From positions 620,001 through 684,000 of the forward strand of contig NZ_CP098812.1 in assembly GCF_036825535.1 (NCBI RefSeq): DNA of 64,000 nt, in the 5' to 3' direction. Numbering within the stretch: position 1 is the first letter of the stretch; the number at the start of each line of letters is the position of its first letter. Source of the stretch: Parasalinivibrio latis. Its GTDB lineage: Bacteria > Pseudomonadota > Gammaproteobacteria > Enterobacterales > Vibrionaceae. Of this stretch, positions 51,733 through 60,349 are shown in pieces. The position numbers and the translations under genes were made by a program. The notes beneath the pieces are model-generated. The model did no database searches. It worked only from the letters and a program-made list of their open reading frames with translations, and had not been told where the DNA came from.

Positions 51733-53100
51733 ATGTTTGAGAATCTGACAGAACGTCTGTCGCGTACGCTGAAAAACATCAGCGGGCGTGGACGCTTGAC
51801 CGAAGACAATATTAAAGAGACGCTGCGCGAAGTGCGCATGGCTCTGCTCGAAGCAGACGTTGCCCTGCCAGTTGTCCGTGAATTCGTAAACCGCGTAAAA
51901 GAGCGCGCGGTAGGTATTGAAGTCAGCAAAAGCCTGACTCCTGGCCAGGAATTTATCAAGATCGTCCAGGCGGAACTGGTTTCCGTTATGGGCGAGGAAA
52001 ACGAGTCACTGAACCTGGCTTGCCAGCCACCGGCCGTTGTTCTGATGGCGGGTCTGCAAGGTGCAGGTAAAACAACCAGCGTTGGTAAGCTGGGTAAAAT
52101 GTTGCGCGAGCGCCAGAAGAAGAAAGTACTGGTTGTCTCTGCGGACGTATACCGCCCGGCGGCGATCAAACAGCTGGAAACCCTGGCGTCAGATGTCGGT
52201 ATCGACTTCTTCCCATCCAGCCCGGACCAGAACCCGGTGGATATCGCCAAGGCTGCCCTTGCCCACGGTAAACTGAAGTTTTACGACGTGGTTATTGTCG
52301 ATACCGCAGGTCGCCTGCACGTCGATGAAGAGATGATGGACGAAATCAAAGACGTCCACGCAGCCATCAACCCAATAGAAACCCTGTTTGTGGTAGATGC
52401 CATGACAGGTCAGGACGCAGCCAATACGGCGAAGGCGTTTAATGAAGCCCTGCCACTGACCGGTGTTATCCTGACCAAGGTCGATGGTGATGCCCGTGGC
52501 GGTGCGGCATTGTCTGTCCGTCATATCACAGGCAAGCCAGTGAAATTCCTGGGTGTGGGCGAAAAGACCGATGCGCTTGAGCCTTTCCACCCCGAGCGTG
52601 TAGCGTCCCGTATCTTGGGCATGGGTGACGTACTGTCACTTATCGAAGATATCGAGCGCAATGTCGACAAAGACAAAGCGGAACGCCTGGCACAGAAGTT
52701 CAAAGACAAGAAAGGCTTCGACCTGGAAGATTTCCGTGACCAGCTTCAGCAGATGAAGAACATGGGCGGTATCATGGGTATGATGGACAAGCTGCCAGGT
52801 ATGTCAGGTCTACCGGATGATGTGAAAGACAAAGTGGACGACAAAATGTTTGTCCAGATGGAAGCTATCATCAACTCCATGACACCGAAAGAGCGTGCAC
52901 GCCCCGATATCGTCAAAGGCTCTCGCAAGAAGCGTATCGCAGCCGGTTCCGGTACCCAGGTACAGGATGTAAACCGTCTGCTCAAGCAATTCACCCAGAT
53001 GCAGAAGATGATGAAGAAGATGCAGAAAGGCGGAATGCGTAACATGATGCGTAATATGAAAGGCATGATGGGCGGTGGCGGCGGTATGTTCGGCCGTTAA
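51733..53100 (+). CDS. ffh: signal recognition particle protein Ffh
   Basis: A 455-residue SRP54 homologue: N domain, GTPase G domain (GLQGAGKTTSVGKL P-loop, DTAGRLHVDEEMM, TKVDGDARGG), and a methionine-rich M domain ending in a Met/Gly-rich tail (GGMRNMMRNMKGMMGGGGGM). It binds 4.5S RNA and signal sequences and targets ribosomes to FtsY. It has its own promoter and a strong terminator. Confidence 0.97.
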   Translation: MFENLTERLSRTLKNISGRGRLTEDNIKETLREVRMALLEADVALPVVREFVNRVKERAVGIEVSKSLTPGQEFIKIVQAELVSVMGEENESLNLACQPPAVVLMAGLQGAGKTTSVGKLGKMLRERQKKKVLVVSADVYRPAAIKQLETLASDVGIDFFPSSPDQNPVDIAKAALAHGKLKFYDVVIVDTAGRLHVDEEMMDEIKDVHAAINPIETLFVVDAMTGQDAANTAKAFNEALPLTGVILTKVDGDARGGAALSVRHITGKPVKFLGVGEKTDALEPFHPERVASRILGMGDVLSLIEDIERNVDKDKAERLAQKFKDKKGFDLEDFRDQLQQMKNMGGIMGMMDKLPGMSGLPDDVKDKVDDKMFVQMEAIINSMTPKERARPDIVKGSRKKRIAAGSGTQVQDVNRLLKQFTQMQKMMKKMQKGGMRNMMRNMKGMMGGGGGMFGR

Positions 53101-53110
53101 TGTTTTTCTG

Positions 53111-53142
53111 AAAAATCCCTCCTTTATATAGGAGGGATTTTT
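53111..53142 (+). terminator. ffh terminator
   Basis: AAAAATCCCTCC-N8-GGAGGGATTTTT is a perfect 12-bp stem ending in T's. Confidence 0.9.
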
Positions 53143-53222
53143 GTAGGTTAAAACTGGTTGATTCTACACTTTATTCCTCTGTGTGGGGCGCGCTGCCAGT
53201 GGCTAAAATATGGCTAAAGCGG

Positions 53223-53250
53223 TTGCAATCACACAAATAAAGAGTAAAAT
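53223..53250 (+). promoter_or_regulatory. promoter of the rpsP operon
   Basis: TTGCAA, 16 bases, TAAAAT. A 7-bp GC hairpin (GGCCCCG/CGGGGCC, 53274-53294) lies in the leader before rpsP. Confidence 0.6.
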
Positions 53251-53325
53251 TCCCGAGCTTTATTTTGGCACGAGGCCCCGTACTATTCGGGGCCAACTTT
53301 ATTTAGTAATGCGAAAGAGGACGAT

Positions 53326-53574
53326 ATGGTAACCATTCGTTTGGCACGTCACGGCGCTAAAAAGCGTCCATTCTATCAAATCGTTGTTGCTGACAGCCGC
53401 ACTTCACGCGACGGTCGTTTCATCGAGAAGATCGGTTTCTTCAACCCAATCGCTGCGGGTCAGGAAGAGAAACTGCGTCTGGATCTGGCTCGTGTTAATC
53501 ACTGGGTTGGTCAAGGTGCAACTGTAACTGACCGTGTTGCTAAGCTGATCAAAGACGCTGCTAAAGCTGCGTAA
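53326..53574 (+). CDS. rpsP: 30S ribosomal protein S16
   Basis: An 82-residue S16: MVTIRLARHGAKKRPFYQIVVADSR, with RDGRFIEKIGFFNP. It is the first gene of the conserved rpsP-rimM-trmD-rplS operon. Confidence 0.97.
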   Translation: MVTIRLARHGAKKRPFYQIVVADSRTSRDGRFIEKIGFFNPIAAGQEEKLRLDLARVNHWVGQGATVTDRVAKLIKDAAKAA

Positions 53575-53592
53575 TTGTTGGTTGAATAAGCA

Positions 53593-54120
53593 ATGACAAA
53601 GCAAGAGAAGGTTGTTGTAGGTAAGCTCGGTGCTTCATACGGCATCAAGGGCTGGCTGAAAATCTTTTCTTTTACAGAAGAGCCGGAAGGCATTTTCAGT
53701 TATTCCCCGTGGTTTATTAAGATCCGGGGTGAGTGGCAACAAGTGAAGGTCGACGACTGGAAACGCCACAATAAAGGTTGGGTTGCTAAGCTGGAAGGTA
53801 TCGACCAGCGTGAAGAAGTTCAGGCCCTGACCAACGCCGAAATCGCGGTTGACCCGGAAGTTCTTCCGGCACTGAGCGGCGATGAATTCTACTGGCGCGA
53901 ACTGATCGGTATGAAAGTGGTGACTACTCAGGGCTATGATCTGGGCCTGGTGGATGATCTGCTGGAAACCGGTTCTAACGACGTACTGGTGGTTAAGGCT
54001 AATCTGAAAGATGCTTTTGGCCAAAAGGAACGATTGATTCCGTTCCTGTATGAGCAGGTCGTCATTAATGTCGATCGTGAAGCTCAACGGATCGAAGTTG
54101 ACTGGGATCCGGGTTTTTAA
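53593..54120 (+). CDS. rimM: ribosome maturation factor RimM
   Basis: A 175-residue RimM. The N-terminal barrel reads VVGKLGASYGIKGWLKIFSFT and the PRC domain contains EFYWRELIGMKVVTTQGYDLG and ERLIPFLYEQVV. It assists assembly of the 30S head near S19. It lies 18 bases after rpsP and 21 bases before trmD. Confidence 0.95.
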   Translation: MTKQEKVVVGKLGASYGIKGWLKIFSFTEEPEGIFSYSPWFIKIRGEWQQVKVDDWKRHNKGWVAKLEGIDQREEVQALTNAEIAVDPEVLPALSGDEFYWRELIGMKVVTTQGYDLGLVDDLLETGSNDVLVVKANLKDAFGQKERLIPFLYEQVVINVDREAQRIEVDWDPGF

Positions 54121-54141
54121 ACCCCGGGAGTGTGCAGGAAA

Positions 54142-54897
54142 ATGTGGGTAGGCGTAATTAGCCTGTTTCCGGACATGTTCCGTGCCATTACCGATTTTGG
54201 GGTAACTGGCCAGGCAGTCAAAAAAGGTCTGGTAACCGTCGAGACGTGGAATCCTCGTGATTTTACACACGATAAACATCGAACGGTTGATGACCGTCCC
54301 TATGGCGGTGGCCCTGGGATGCTGATGATGGTGCAGCCATTGCGCGATGCCATCCATGAAGCAAAGCAGGCAGCCAAAGGGAAAGCGAAAGTGGTATATC
54401 TGTCCCCTCAGGGACGTAAGTTGGACCAGGCTGGCGTCGAAGAGCTTGCTCAAAGCGAAAACCTGATTTTGATTTGCGGACGTTATGAAGGGATTGATGA
54501 GCGCATTATCCAGACTGAAGTCGATGAAGAATGGTCAGTTGGTGATTTTGTGTTGAGTGGAGGCGAACTGCCAGCCATGGTGCTGATGGATGCCGTCGCC
54601 CGGTTTGTACCTGGCGTACTCGGTGACATGGCATCAGCAGAGGAAGATTCCTTTGCCAATGGCTTGCTGGATTGCCCGCACTATACCCGTCCTGAAGTGT
54701 TGGATGGCCTTGAAGTACCTTCGGTGCTCAAGTCAGGCAACCATAAGGACATTCGCACTTGGCGACTGAAACAGTCGCTGGGCAGAACCTGGCTAAGAAG
54801 ACCGGAGCTCCTGGAAAACCTAGCTCTGACTGACGAACAGGAAACATTACTTGCCGAGTTCGTAAAAGAGCAGCGGGCAAGTAAATCGGTAGATTAA
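54142..54897 (+). CDS. trmD: tRNA (guanine37-N1)-methyltransferase
   Basis: A 251-residue SPOUT methyltransferase: MWVGVISLFPDMFRAITDFGVTG start, DDRPYGGGPGMLMM, LICGRYEGIDERI and the knot segment SVGDFVLSGGELPAMVLMDAV. It makes m1G37 in tRNAs and prevents frameshifting. I took the ATG at 54142 (GCAGGAA upstream) rather than a start four codons earlier. Confidence 0.96.
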   Translation: MWVGVISLFPDMFRAITDFGVTGQAVKKGLVTVETWNPRDFTHDKHRTVDDRPYGGGPGMLMMVQPLRDAIHEAKQAAKGKAKVVYLSPQGRKLDQAGVEELAQSENLILICGRYEGIDERIIQTEVDEEWSVGDFVLSGGELPAMVLMDAVARFVPGVLGDMASAEEDSFANGLLDCPHYTRPEVLDGLEVPSVLKSGNHKDIRTWRLKQSLGRTWLRRPELLENLALTDEQETLLAEFVKEQRASKSVD

Positions 54898-54924
54898 GTA
54901 TCAGTTTATTCTAGGGTATTTGTA

Positions 54925-55275
54925 ATGAGCAATATCATCAAAGCGCTCGAAAACGAGCAACTGAAGCAAGATGTTCCTGCATTCCGTGTAGGTGACACCG
55001 TTGTTGTTCAGGTTAAAGTAAAAGAAGGTAACCGTGAGCGTCTGCAGGCCTATGAAGGCGTTGTAATCGCTAAGCGTAACCGTGGTCTGCACTCTGCATT
55101 CACCGTTCGTAAGATCTCTAACGGCGAAGGCGTTGAGCGTGTATTCCAAACTCACTCTCCAGTCGTTGACAGCATTACTGTTAAGCGTCGTGGTGCAGTA
55201 CGTCGTGCCAAACTGTACTACCTGCGTGAGCGTACTGGTAAGGCTGCTCGTATCAAAGAGCGTCTGTCCAAGTAA
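54925..55275 (+). CDS. rplS: 50S ribosomal protein L19
   Basis: A 116-residue L19: FRVGDTVVVQVKVKEGNRERLQAYEGVVIAKRNRG, ending KLYYLRERTGKAARIKERL. It is the last gene of the operon and is followed by a terminator. Confidence 0.97.
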   Translation: MSNIIKALENEQLKQDVPAFRVGDTVVVQVKVKEGNRERLQAYEGVVIAKRNRGLHSAFTVRKISNGEGVERVFQTHSPVVDSITVKRRGAVRRAKLYYLRERTGKAARIKERLSK

Positions 55276-55303
55276 GACTCAGCGGCGTTTAACGCAGACT
55301 GAG

Positions 55304-55334
55304 AAAAGGGCCCGCCAATTGCGGGCCCTTTTTT
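55304..55334 (+). terminator. rplS operon terminator
   Basis: GGGCCCGC-CAATT-GCGGGCCC followed by TTTTTT, with an A tract before the stem. Confidence 0.92.
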
Positions 55335-55409
55335 GATTGAAAAAAGAGGTGAGCAATCAGTATTGAGTGGCGAAAAAACTTGCCTTGGCTTGAAGCAATT
55401 CATTAACCT

Positions 55410-55542
55410 ACCTCGCACCTCGCACCTCGCACCTCGCACCTCGCACCTCGCACCTCGCACCTCGCACCTCGCACCTCGCACCTCGCACCTCGCACCTCGC
55501 ACCTCGCACCTCGCACCTCGCATCTCGCATCTCGCACCTTGC
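55410..55542. repeat. heptamer tandem repeat, 19 units
   Basis: Sixteen perfect copies of ACCTCGC (55410-55521), then two ATCTCGC and one ACCTTGC that look like decayed end units. It lies between the rplS terminator and a lipoprotein gene, outside any gene I accept. A 7-base unit shifts frame with each copy change, so frames drawn through it are artefacts. Copy number is likely to vary between strains by slippage. Confidence 0.95.
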
Positions 55543-55614
55543 AACCTTTCTTTACAACACCTCCATGCAATCGATCTGATATAGTGTCCGGGCGATTTTT
55601 TTCGAGACCAGACA

Positions 55615-56007
55615 ATGAAAACAAAACTGAAAACAACCTTGATGGGATTAGTACTGGTTGCCCTGGCCGGCTGCGCTGCGGGAGTGTCTACTGAGCACTA
55701 TGTACAGGATCAAAACTGGCAAGGGTTGGGCAAGCAAGATGGCCTGCGTGGTTTGCCTTCACGAAGCGCAGAAGATCTGGCGAAAGTAGCCTCTGAGTAC
55801 GGAAATGGGCAGTTCCAGTTCCTGGATTATGAGCAGGGTTACCTTGAAGGGGTGGATGAGTATTGCATTCCCTCTCATGCATACCAAATTGGCCTTGAAG
55901 GTATCCAATATCATGGTGTGTGTGACAGCCGTCCTGACGGTCAGCAGTTCCGTATGGAGTGGCAAAGAGGCTTTAATAATTACAACCCGGCGGGAAATGG
56001 GTATTAA
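55615..56007 (+). CDS. DUF2799-type lipoprotein
   Basis: A 130-residue protein with lipobox LAGCA at residues 17-21. The mature part has the WQGLGKQDGLRG...YEQGYLEGVDEYC pattern typical of DUF2799 proteins such as E. coli YfiL, which also lies between rplS and aroF. The function is unknown. Two cysteines (DEYC and GVCDS) could form a disulfide. The start lies about 70 bases after the heptamer repeat, so the repeat may fall near its promoter. Confidence 0.8.
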   Translation: MKTKLKTTLMGLVLVALAGCAAGVSTEHYVQDQNWQGLGKQDGLRGLPSRSAEDLAKVASEYGNGQFQFLDYEQGYLEGVDEYCIPSHAYQIGLEGIQYHGVCDSRPDGQQFRMEWQRGFNNYNPAGNGY

Positions 56008-56165
56008 CCTGTAATAAAAGCATTATTTGTACAGAGCAGATGTGCCTTAGTGGTTTCTGATTGAACCTTATATTTGGGTGGATTGAAATTTTTACACCCA
56101 GGGGTAAGCGGAGTTTGGTGTTGAAGCTCTATTCCTTCCCTCAAACACGTCATCTAAAATTATTT

Positions 56166-56203
56166 TGTAAACTTAAATTTACATTGGTAATTTTAAGTTT
56201 ACA
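56166..56203. promoter_or_regulatory. TyrR boxes before aroF
   Basis: TGTAAACTTAAATTTACA (56166-56183) is a perfect TyrR box (TGTAAA-N6-TTTACA). A second, imperfect box follows at once (TGGTAA-N7-TTTACA, 56185-56203). Paired strong and weak boxes just upstream of the -35 element are the usual layout for tyrosine-dependent repression. Confidence 0.8.
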
Positions 56204-56209
56204 AAAAAC

Positions 56210-56237
56210 TTGCAATCCAAATCGTGGCTGGTATGTT
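56210..56237 (+). promoter_or_regulatory. aroF-tyrA promoter
   Basis: TTGCAA, 16 bases, TATGTT. It starts seven bases after the second TyrR box. Confidence 0.5.
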
Positions 56238-56278
56238 GGTTAGCAATTAGACAATAAAACGCATCAGGGAAGCCCAAA

Positions 56279-57352
56279 ATGGAAAGAGACCAGCTAAATA
56301 ACGTCCATATTCAGGATGAACAGGTACTAATTACGCCGGACAGCTTGAAAAAGGAACTTCCGGTCAGTGAGCAGGGACTGGCCTTCATCAGCCAGGCCCG
56401 TCAGACCATTGCCGACATCATCCACAAACGCGATCACCGTCTTCTGGTTGTGTGTGGCCCTTGTTCCATTCATGACCTTGAGGCGGCGAAAGACTATGCT
56501 CGCCGCCTGAAGGCCTTGTCGGAAGAAGTCAGCGATCAGCTTTACCTGGTAATGCGTGTCTACTTTGAAAAACCCCGCACCACTGTAGGTTGGAAAGGGC
56601 TGATTAACGATCCTAACCTTGACGGCTCTTTTGATGTGGAATCTGGTTTGCTGACAGCGAGAAAGCTTCTGGTTGAGCTGACAGAAATGGGAATACCGCT
56701 CGCAACGGAAGCCCTTGACCCGATCAGTCCGCAGTACATCGGCGATCTGTTCAGTTGGTCTGCAATTGGCGCACGTACCACTGAATCACAAACCCACCGT
56801 GAAATGGCCAGTGGCCTTTCCATGCCGGTCGGCTTCAAAAACGGAACCGATGGAAGCATGGGCACAGCTATCAATGCGATGAAGGCCGCCGCATCCGGTC
56901 ACCGTTTTATGGGGATTAATCAGGATGGGCAAGTTGCACTCTTGCGTACCCAGGGAAACCCGGATGGGCATGTGATCTTGCGTGGTGGAAAACAGACCAA
57001 TTATGATTCTGTTTCAGTCCGCGAGTGTGAAATTGAGATGGAAGCTGCAGGGCTTGACCCGGCACTGATGGTAGACTGTAGCCATGCCAACTCTCGTAAG
57101 GATTACCGTCGTCAGCCACTTGTTGCTGAAGATGTGCTTCACCAGATCCGTGAAGGTAATAAATCTATTATCGGCCTGATGCTGGAAAGCCATATCAATG
57201 AGGGTAACCAGTCTGCTGAACTTCCCCGGGAGGATATGGCTTACGGTGTCTCCATCACAGATGCCTGTATTAACTGGGATTCCACCGATCAATTACTGCG
57301 CCTTGCCCGTGAAGAGCTGACGCCGTTTTTACAACAACGCCTGGAAGGATAA
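56279..57352 (+). CDS. aroF: 3-deoxy-7-phosphoheptulonate synthase (tyrosine-regulated type)
   Basis: A 357-residue class I DAHP synthase: RLLVVCGPCSIHDLEAAKDYA, YFEKPRTTVGWKGLINDP, GARTTESQTHREMASGLS and VDCSHANSRKDYRRQ are all conserved. It condenses phosphoenolpyruvate with erythrose-4-phosphate. Its partner tyrA, 10 bases downstream, and the TyrR boxes point to the tyrosine-sensitive isozyme. Confidence 0.94.
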   Translation: MERDQLNNVHIQDEQVLITPDSLKKELPVSEQGLAFISQARQTIADIIHKRDHRLLVVCGPCSIHDLEAAKDYARRLKALSEEVSDQLYLVMRVYFEKPRTTVGWKGLINDPNLDGSFDVESGLLTARKLLVELTEMGIPLATEALDPISPQYIGDLFSWSAIGARTTESQTHREMASGLSMPVGFKNGTDGSMGTAINAMKAAASGHRFMGINQDGQVALLRTQGNPDGHVILRGGKQTNYDSVSVRECEIEMEAAGLDPALMVDCSHANSRKDYRRQPLVAEDVLHQIREGNKSIIGLMLESHINEGNQSAELPREDMAYGVSITDACINWDSTDQLLRLAREELTPFLQQRLEG

Positions 57353-57362
57353 ATAGAACACC

Positions 57363-58487
57363 ATGGTTGCTGAGCTGAGCCGTTTAAGAGATCAGATTGA
57401 TGAAGTCGACAAACAGATGGTGGCGTTGCTTGCCCGCCGCTTGTCACTGGTCGCCGAAGTGGGCGAAGTAAAAAGCCAGCATGGCCTTCCCATCTATGCA
57501 CCTGACCGTGAGGCAGCGATGCTAGCCTCTCGGCGGGAAGAAGCGCAGTCGCAGGGAGTACCACCAGATCTTATTGAAGATATCCTGCGTCGTACTATGC
57601 GAGAGTCGTACTCCAGCGAGAACGACTCAGGTTTCAAGTGTCTGAAACCGGATCTTGGCCCAATAGTCGTCGTTGGTGGCTATGGTCAACTGGGTGGCCT
57701 GTTCAGCAAGCTGTTTTCCCTTTCCGGCTATGAAGTCCGTAAATTGGGCAGTAAAGACTGGGACAATGCTGATGCAATTTTGGACGGTGCCGGGCTGGTT
57801 GTGGTAACCGTACCGATTAACCTGACAGATATGGTGATACGACGCCTTGGCAACCTGCCGGATAATTGCATTCTGGTGGATTTGACGTCGGTAAAAACCG
57901 AGCCCCTGCAAGCGATGATGGAAGTGCATAAAGGCCCTGTGGTTGGCCTGCATCCAATGTTTGGTCCGGATGTATCCAGCCTGGCTAAACAGGTCATTGC
58001 CTTCTGTGATGGCCGCGAACCGGAAGCTTACCAGTGGCTGCTTGAACAGTTCCGTATCTGGGGTGCCCGGTTGCACCGGATTAGTGCCATTGAGCATGAC
58101 CAGGGTATGACGCTGATTCAGGCGCTTCGTCACTTTACTTCGTTTGCCTATGGTGTCCATCTTGCCGAGGAAAACCCGGATATTGGACAGCTTACCGCGC
58201 TGAGCTCACCAATTTACCGGTTGGAGCTTGCGATGGTCGGCAGGTTGTTTGTACAAGACCCGCAGCTTTACGCAGATATCATTATGTCGTCCCAACGCAA
58301 TATCGACATGATTAAGCGTTTCCACCAACGCTACGGTGAGGCAATAGAGCTTCTCGACAAGCAGGACAAGGATGGGTTCGTAGCCGCATTCCAGCAGGTG
58401 GAAAACTGGTTTGGCGATTATGCACGCCACTTCCAGTCTGAAAGCCAGGCACTGCTGCGTCAGGCCAATGACTCGCGGAAGGAATAG
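57363..58487 (+). CDS. tyrA: chorismate mutase / prephenate dehydrogenase
   Basis: A 374-residue bifunctional enzyme. The chorismate mutase domain covers residues 1-90 (LRDQIDEVDKQMVALLARRLSLV). The prephenate dehydrogenase domain has an NAD fold (VVVGGYGQLGGLFSKLFSLSGY) and VGLHPMFGPDVSSL, HDQGMTLIQALRHF. It makes 4-hydroxyphenylpyruvate for tyrosine. Confidence 0.96.
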   Translation: MVAELSRLRDQIDEVDKQMVALLARRLSLVAEVGEVKSQHGLPIYAPDREAAMLASRREEAQSQGVPPDLIEDILRRTMRESYSSENDSGFKCLKPDLGPIVVVGGYGQLGGLFSKLFSLSGYEVRKLGSKDWDNADAILDGAGLVVVTVPINLTDMVIRRLGNLPDNCILVDLTSVKTEPLQAMMEVHKGPVVGLHPMFGPDVSSLAKQVIAFCDGREPEAYQWLLEQFRIWGARLHRISAIEHDQGMTLIQALRHFTSFAYGVHLAEENPDIGQLTALSSPIYRLELAMVGRLFVQDPQLYADIIMSSQRNIDMIKRFHQRYGEAIELLDKQDKDGFVAAFQQVENWFGDYARHFQSESQALLRQANDSRKE

Positions 58488-58503
58488 TATTCAGCTGATA
58501 CAG

Positions 58504-58531
58504 AAAGAGGCGGGTGATTCCGCCTCTTTTT
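58504..58531. terminator. bidirectional terminator between tyrA and pheA
   Basis: AAAGAGGCGG-N6-CCGCCTCTTT, with T's on the plus side and A's on the other. It serves both convergent genes. Confidence 0.85.
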
Positions 58532-58554
58532 CGTTGGTTTCGCTTTAAAAGTCG

Positions 58555-59730
58555 TCAGGCTTTGACTTCTACCTTGGTGGGGTTGACCGTTTCTGTCGGG
58601 TAACAACCCAGCACCTTGATATAACGGGTGAGGGAGGTGAGCTCTTCCAACACTTTGACCATCAGTTCTGAGCGGATATTACCTTCCACATCGAGATAAA
58701 ACATCTCTTCCCATGGGTTACCCATTACCGGGCGGGACTCCAGCTTGGTCATGTTGATACCGTGGGTGCGCAGTACCAACAGACATTCCACAAGCGCACC
58801 TGGCTGCTGGGAGGTGGACATAATGATGGTGGTCTTGGCCGGAATCAGTTCAGATACCTCGACTGCCTTACGGGCAACGACGATAAAACGGGTGAAGTTT
58901 TCCTGCTGGTTGGCGATTCCACGCTTGATGGGTGTCAGGCCATAAAGCTCACCGCTTGACGCACTGCCAATGGCGGCAACGGTCGGGTCATTTAACTCGG
59001 CAACTTTCTGCATTGCTTCTGCGGTGCTGGAGCAGTATTCAACCCGGATGTCCCCCAATGTTGCAAGAAACTCACTGCACTGCTGTTGCGGCTGTGGGTG
59101 GGAATACAGGCAGCTGATATTTTCCAGCGAAGTTTCTCCCGCCGTTAGGAGGCAATGGTCGATAGGCTGGGTAAGCTCACCGACAATCGACAAACGGGTG
59201 TGCTGGAGTTGGTCATAGACTTCGTTGATAGAGCCCGAACTGGTGTTTTCGATTGGCAAGACGCCGTAATCTGCATTGCCGGTTTCCACTTCCGCAATCA
59301 CTTCCTTGAAGGTGCGACAGCTGATCTCGATTAGCTTGGTCTGCTTACGGGCAAAATAGTCTCTTGCGGCGAGGTTGGAATAGGAACCTTTGTTACCGAG
59401 GAATGAGACTCGGGCAACGGCAAATGCACTGTCCGGGTTGGCCAGGGATTGCAGGAAAGCCTGCTGGTAAAGGACAGAGTCTTCAATCACTGTATGGAAC
59501 AGTTTGATTACGTATTGGGCGTCCAGCCCCTGTTTCTCTCCTTCGCCGATAAGGCGTTCGAGAAGTTGCTGCTCCCGGAGTTGGTCCCTGACCGGTTTCA
59601 TGGTCTGGATTTTACTTTTGGCTACTTCTAGGCTCAGTTTGCGGCGCTCAGCCAGAAGGTGGAGCAATTCATTGTCGATTCGGGTAACACTCTGGCGAAT
59701 CTGGTCCAGGTTCAACGTCGGCTCACTCAT
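58555..59730 (-). CDS. pheA: chorismate mutase / prephenate dehydratase
   Basis: A 391-residue bifunctional enzyme. Chorismate mutase covers residues 1-95. The prephenate dehydratase domain has FLGNKGSYSNLAARDYF and VLPIENTSSGSINEVYD. A C-terminal ACT domain (QQPGALVECLLVLRTHGINMTKLESRPV) binds phenylalanine for feedback control. Expression is also controlled by the pheL attenuator upstream. Confidence 0.96.
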   Translation of the reverse strand: MSEPTLNLDQIRQSVTRIDNELLHLLAERRKLSLEVAKSKIQTMKPVRDQLREQQLLERLIGEGEKQGLDAQYVIKLFHTVIEDSVLYQQAFLQSLANPDSAFAVARVSFLGNKGSYSNLAARDYFARKQTKLIEISCRTFKEVIAEVETGNADYGVLPIENTSSGSINEVYDQLQHTRLSIVGELTQPIDHCLLTAGETSLENISCLYSHPQPQQQCSEFLATLGDIRVEYCSSTAEAMQKVAELNDPTVAAIGSASSGELYGLTPIKRGIANQQENFTRFIVVARKAVEVSELIPAKTTIIMSTSQQPGALVECLLVLRTHGINMTKLESRPVMGNPWEEMFYLDVEGNIRSELMVKVLEELTSLTRYIKVLGCYPTETVNPTKVEVKA

Positions 59731-59777
59731 AGCAGTCCTGTCTATTGTGTTCGCATTCCATAAATATTGCGCTAAAC

Positions 59778-59804
59778 AAAAAAGCCTCCCGGCTCTGGGG
59801 AGGC
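59778..59804 (-). terminator. pheA attenuator terminator
   Basis: On the minus strand, GCCTCCC-N7-GGGAGGC is followed by six T's, 48 bases before pheA and 40 bases after the leader peptide stop. This is the terminator arm of a transcription attenuator. Confidence 0.9.
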
Positions 59805-59843
59805 TTTCTGTTCGTTTTAGTTATTCAGCCACGAACGCTCGCC

Positions 59844-59909
59844 TCACCCGGATGGGAAGGTAAAAAAGCGGAAGAAAAACTCTTTAGTGGCTGTCATGTT
59901 GTGTTTCAT
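59844..59909 (-). CDS. pheL: pheA leader peptide PheL
   Basis: A 21-residue peptide starting MKHNMTATKEFFFRFFTF. Six of its residues are phenylalanine, five of them in the run FFFRFF. The Phe codons let ribosome stalling under phenylalanine shortage choose the antiterminator and so read through into pheA. It corresponds to E. coli PheL (MKHIPFFF...) but is somewhat longer. It was found by reading the minus strand between pheA and raiA. Confidence 0.93.
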   Translation of the reverse strand: MKHNMTATKEFFFRFFTFPSG

Positions 59910-59929
59910 CTGTTCTTTGTTTAACCAAA

Positions 59930-59958
59930 ACAATATTGAGACAGGTAAGGGATGTCAA
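59930..59958 (-). promoter_or_regulatory. pheL-pheA promoter
   Basis: On the minus strand TTGACA, 17 bases, TATTGT: a near-consensus sigma-70 promoter about 20 bases before pheL. Confidence 0.8.
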
Positions 59959-59961
59959 GCG

Positions 59962-59988
59962 AAAGCCCCGCCATTACGGCGGGGCTTT
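59962..59988 (-). terminator. raiA terminator
   Basis: GCCCCGCC-N5-GGCGGGGC stem with short A and T flanks. It lies after raiA and before the pheL promoter. Confidence 0.75.
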
Positions 59989-60013
59989 TCAGGAATTCGT
60001 GTCTGTCTCCCAA

Positions 60014-60349
60014 TCAGACTGCTTCTGGTTCTTCGCTAATCTTTTCATGGTGAGAAGCGCGGCGGGCTTCTGATTTATGCTGTTGTTTGTTCAGTTGACG
60101 CTCCAGTTTCTGCCCAGCTTCATTAATCGCGGCATACATATCTTCATGCTCTGCCGAAGCGACCAGGGTGCCACCTGGTACACCTACACTGGTTTCGATT
60201 TTGAACATTTTACCGGGTTGCTCACTGATCACAGCATGGGGATTGATGAGAGCCGTCTGCCATTTTTCCAGTTTTTCAAACCGGGACACAATACGGTCGC
60301 GGATGGCAGGAGTTACGTCGATGTTTTTACCAGTAATTTCTACTCTCAT
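60014..60349 (-). CDS. raiA: ribosome-associated inhibitor RaiA (YfiA/HPF family)
   Basis: A 111-residue protein: MRVEITGKNIDVTPAIRDRIVSRFEKLEKW, then GTLVASAEHEDMYAAINEAGQKLERQLNKQQHK. This is the dsRBD-like fold that sits in the 30S subunit during stationary phase and cold. The acidic C-terminal tail is typical of YfiA. The 352 bases upstream to bamD hold its promoter region, the bamD terminator and no gene. Confidence 0.94.
   Translation of the reverse strand: MRVEITGKNIDVTPAIRDRIVSRFEKLEKWQTALINPHAVISEQPGKMFKIETSVGVPGGTLVASAEHEDMYAAINEAGQKLERQLNKQQHKSEARRASHHEKISEEPEAV

Noticed and set aside
55410..55542. Possible CRISPR array
   Set aside because: The units are seven bases with no spacers, and no cas gene is near; this is a simple tandem repeat.
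55218..55636. Frames on both strands encoding repeats such as CEVRGAR and TSHLAPR
   Set aside because: Produced by the 7-base tandem repeat, which is open in several frames; no ribosome site and no non-repeat core.
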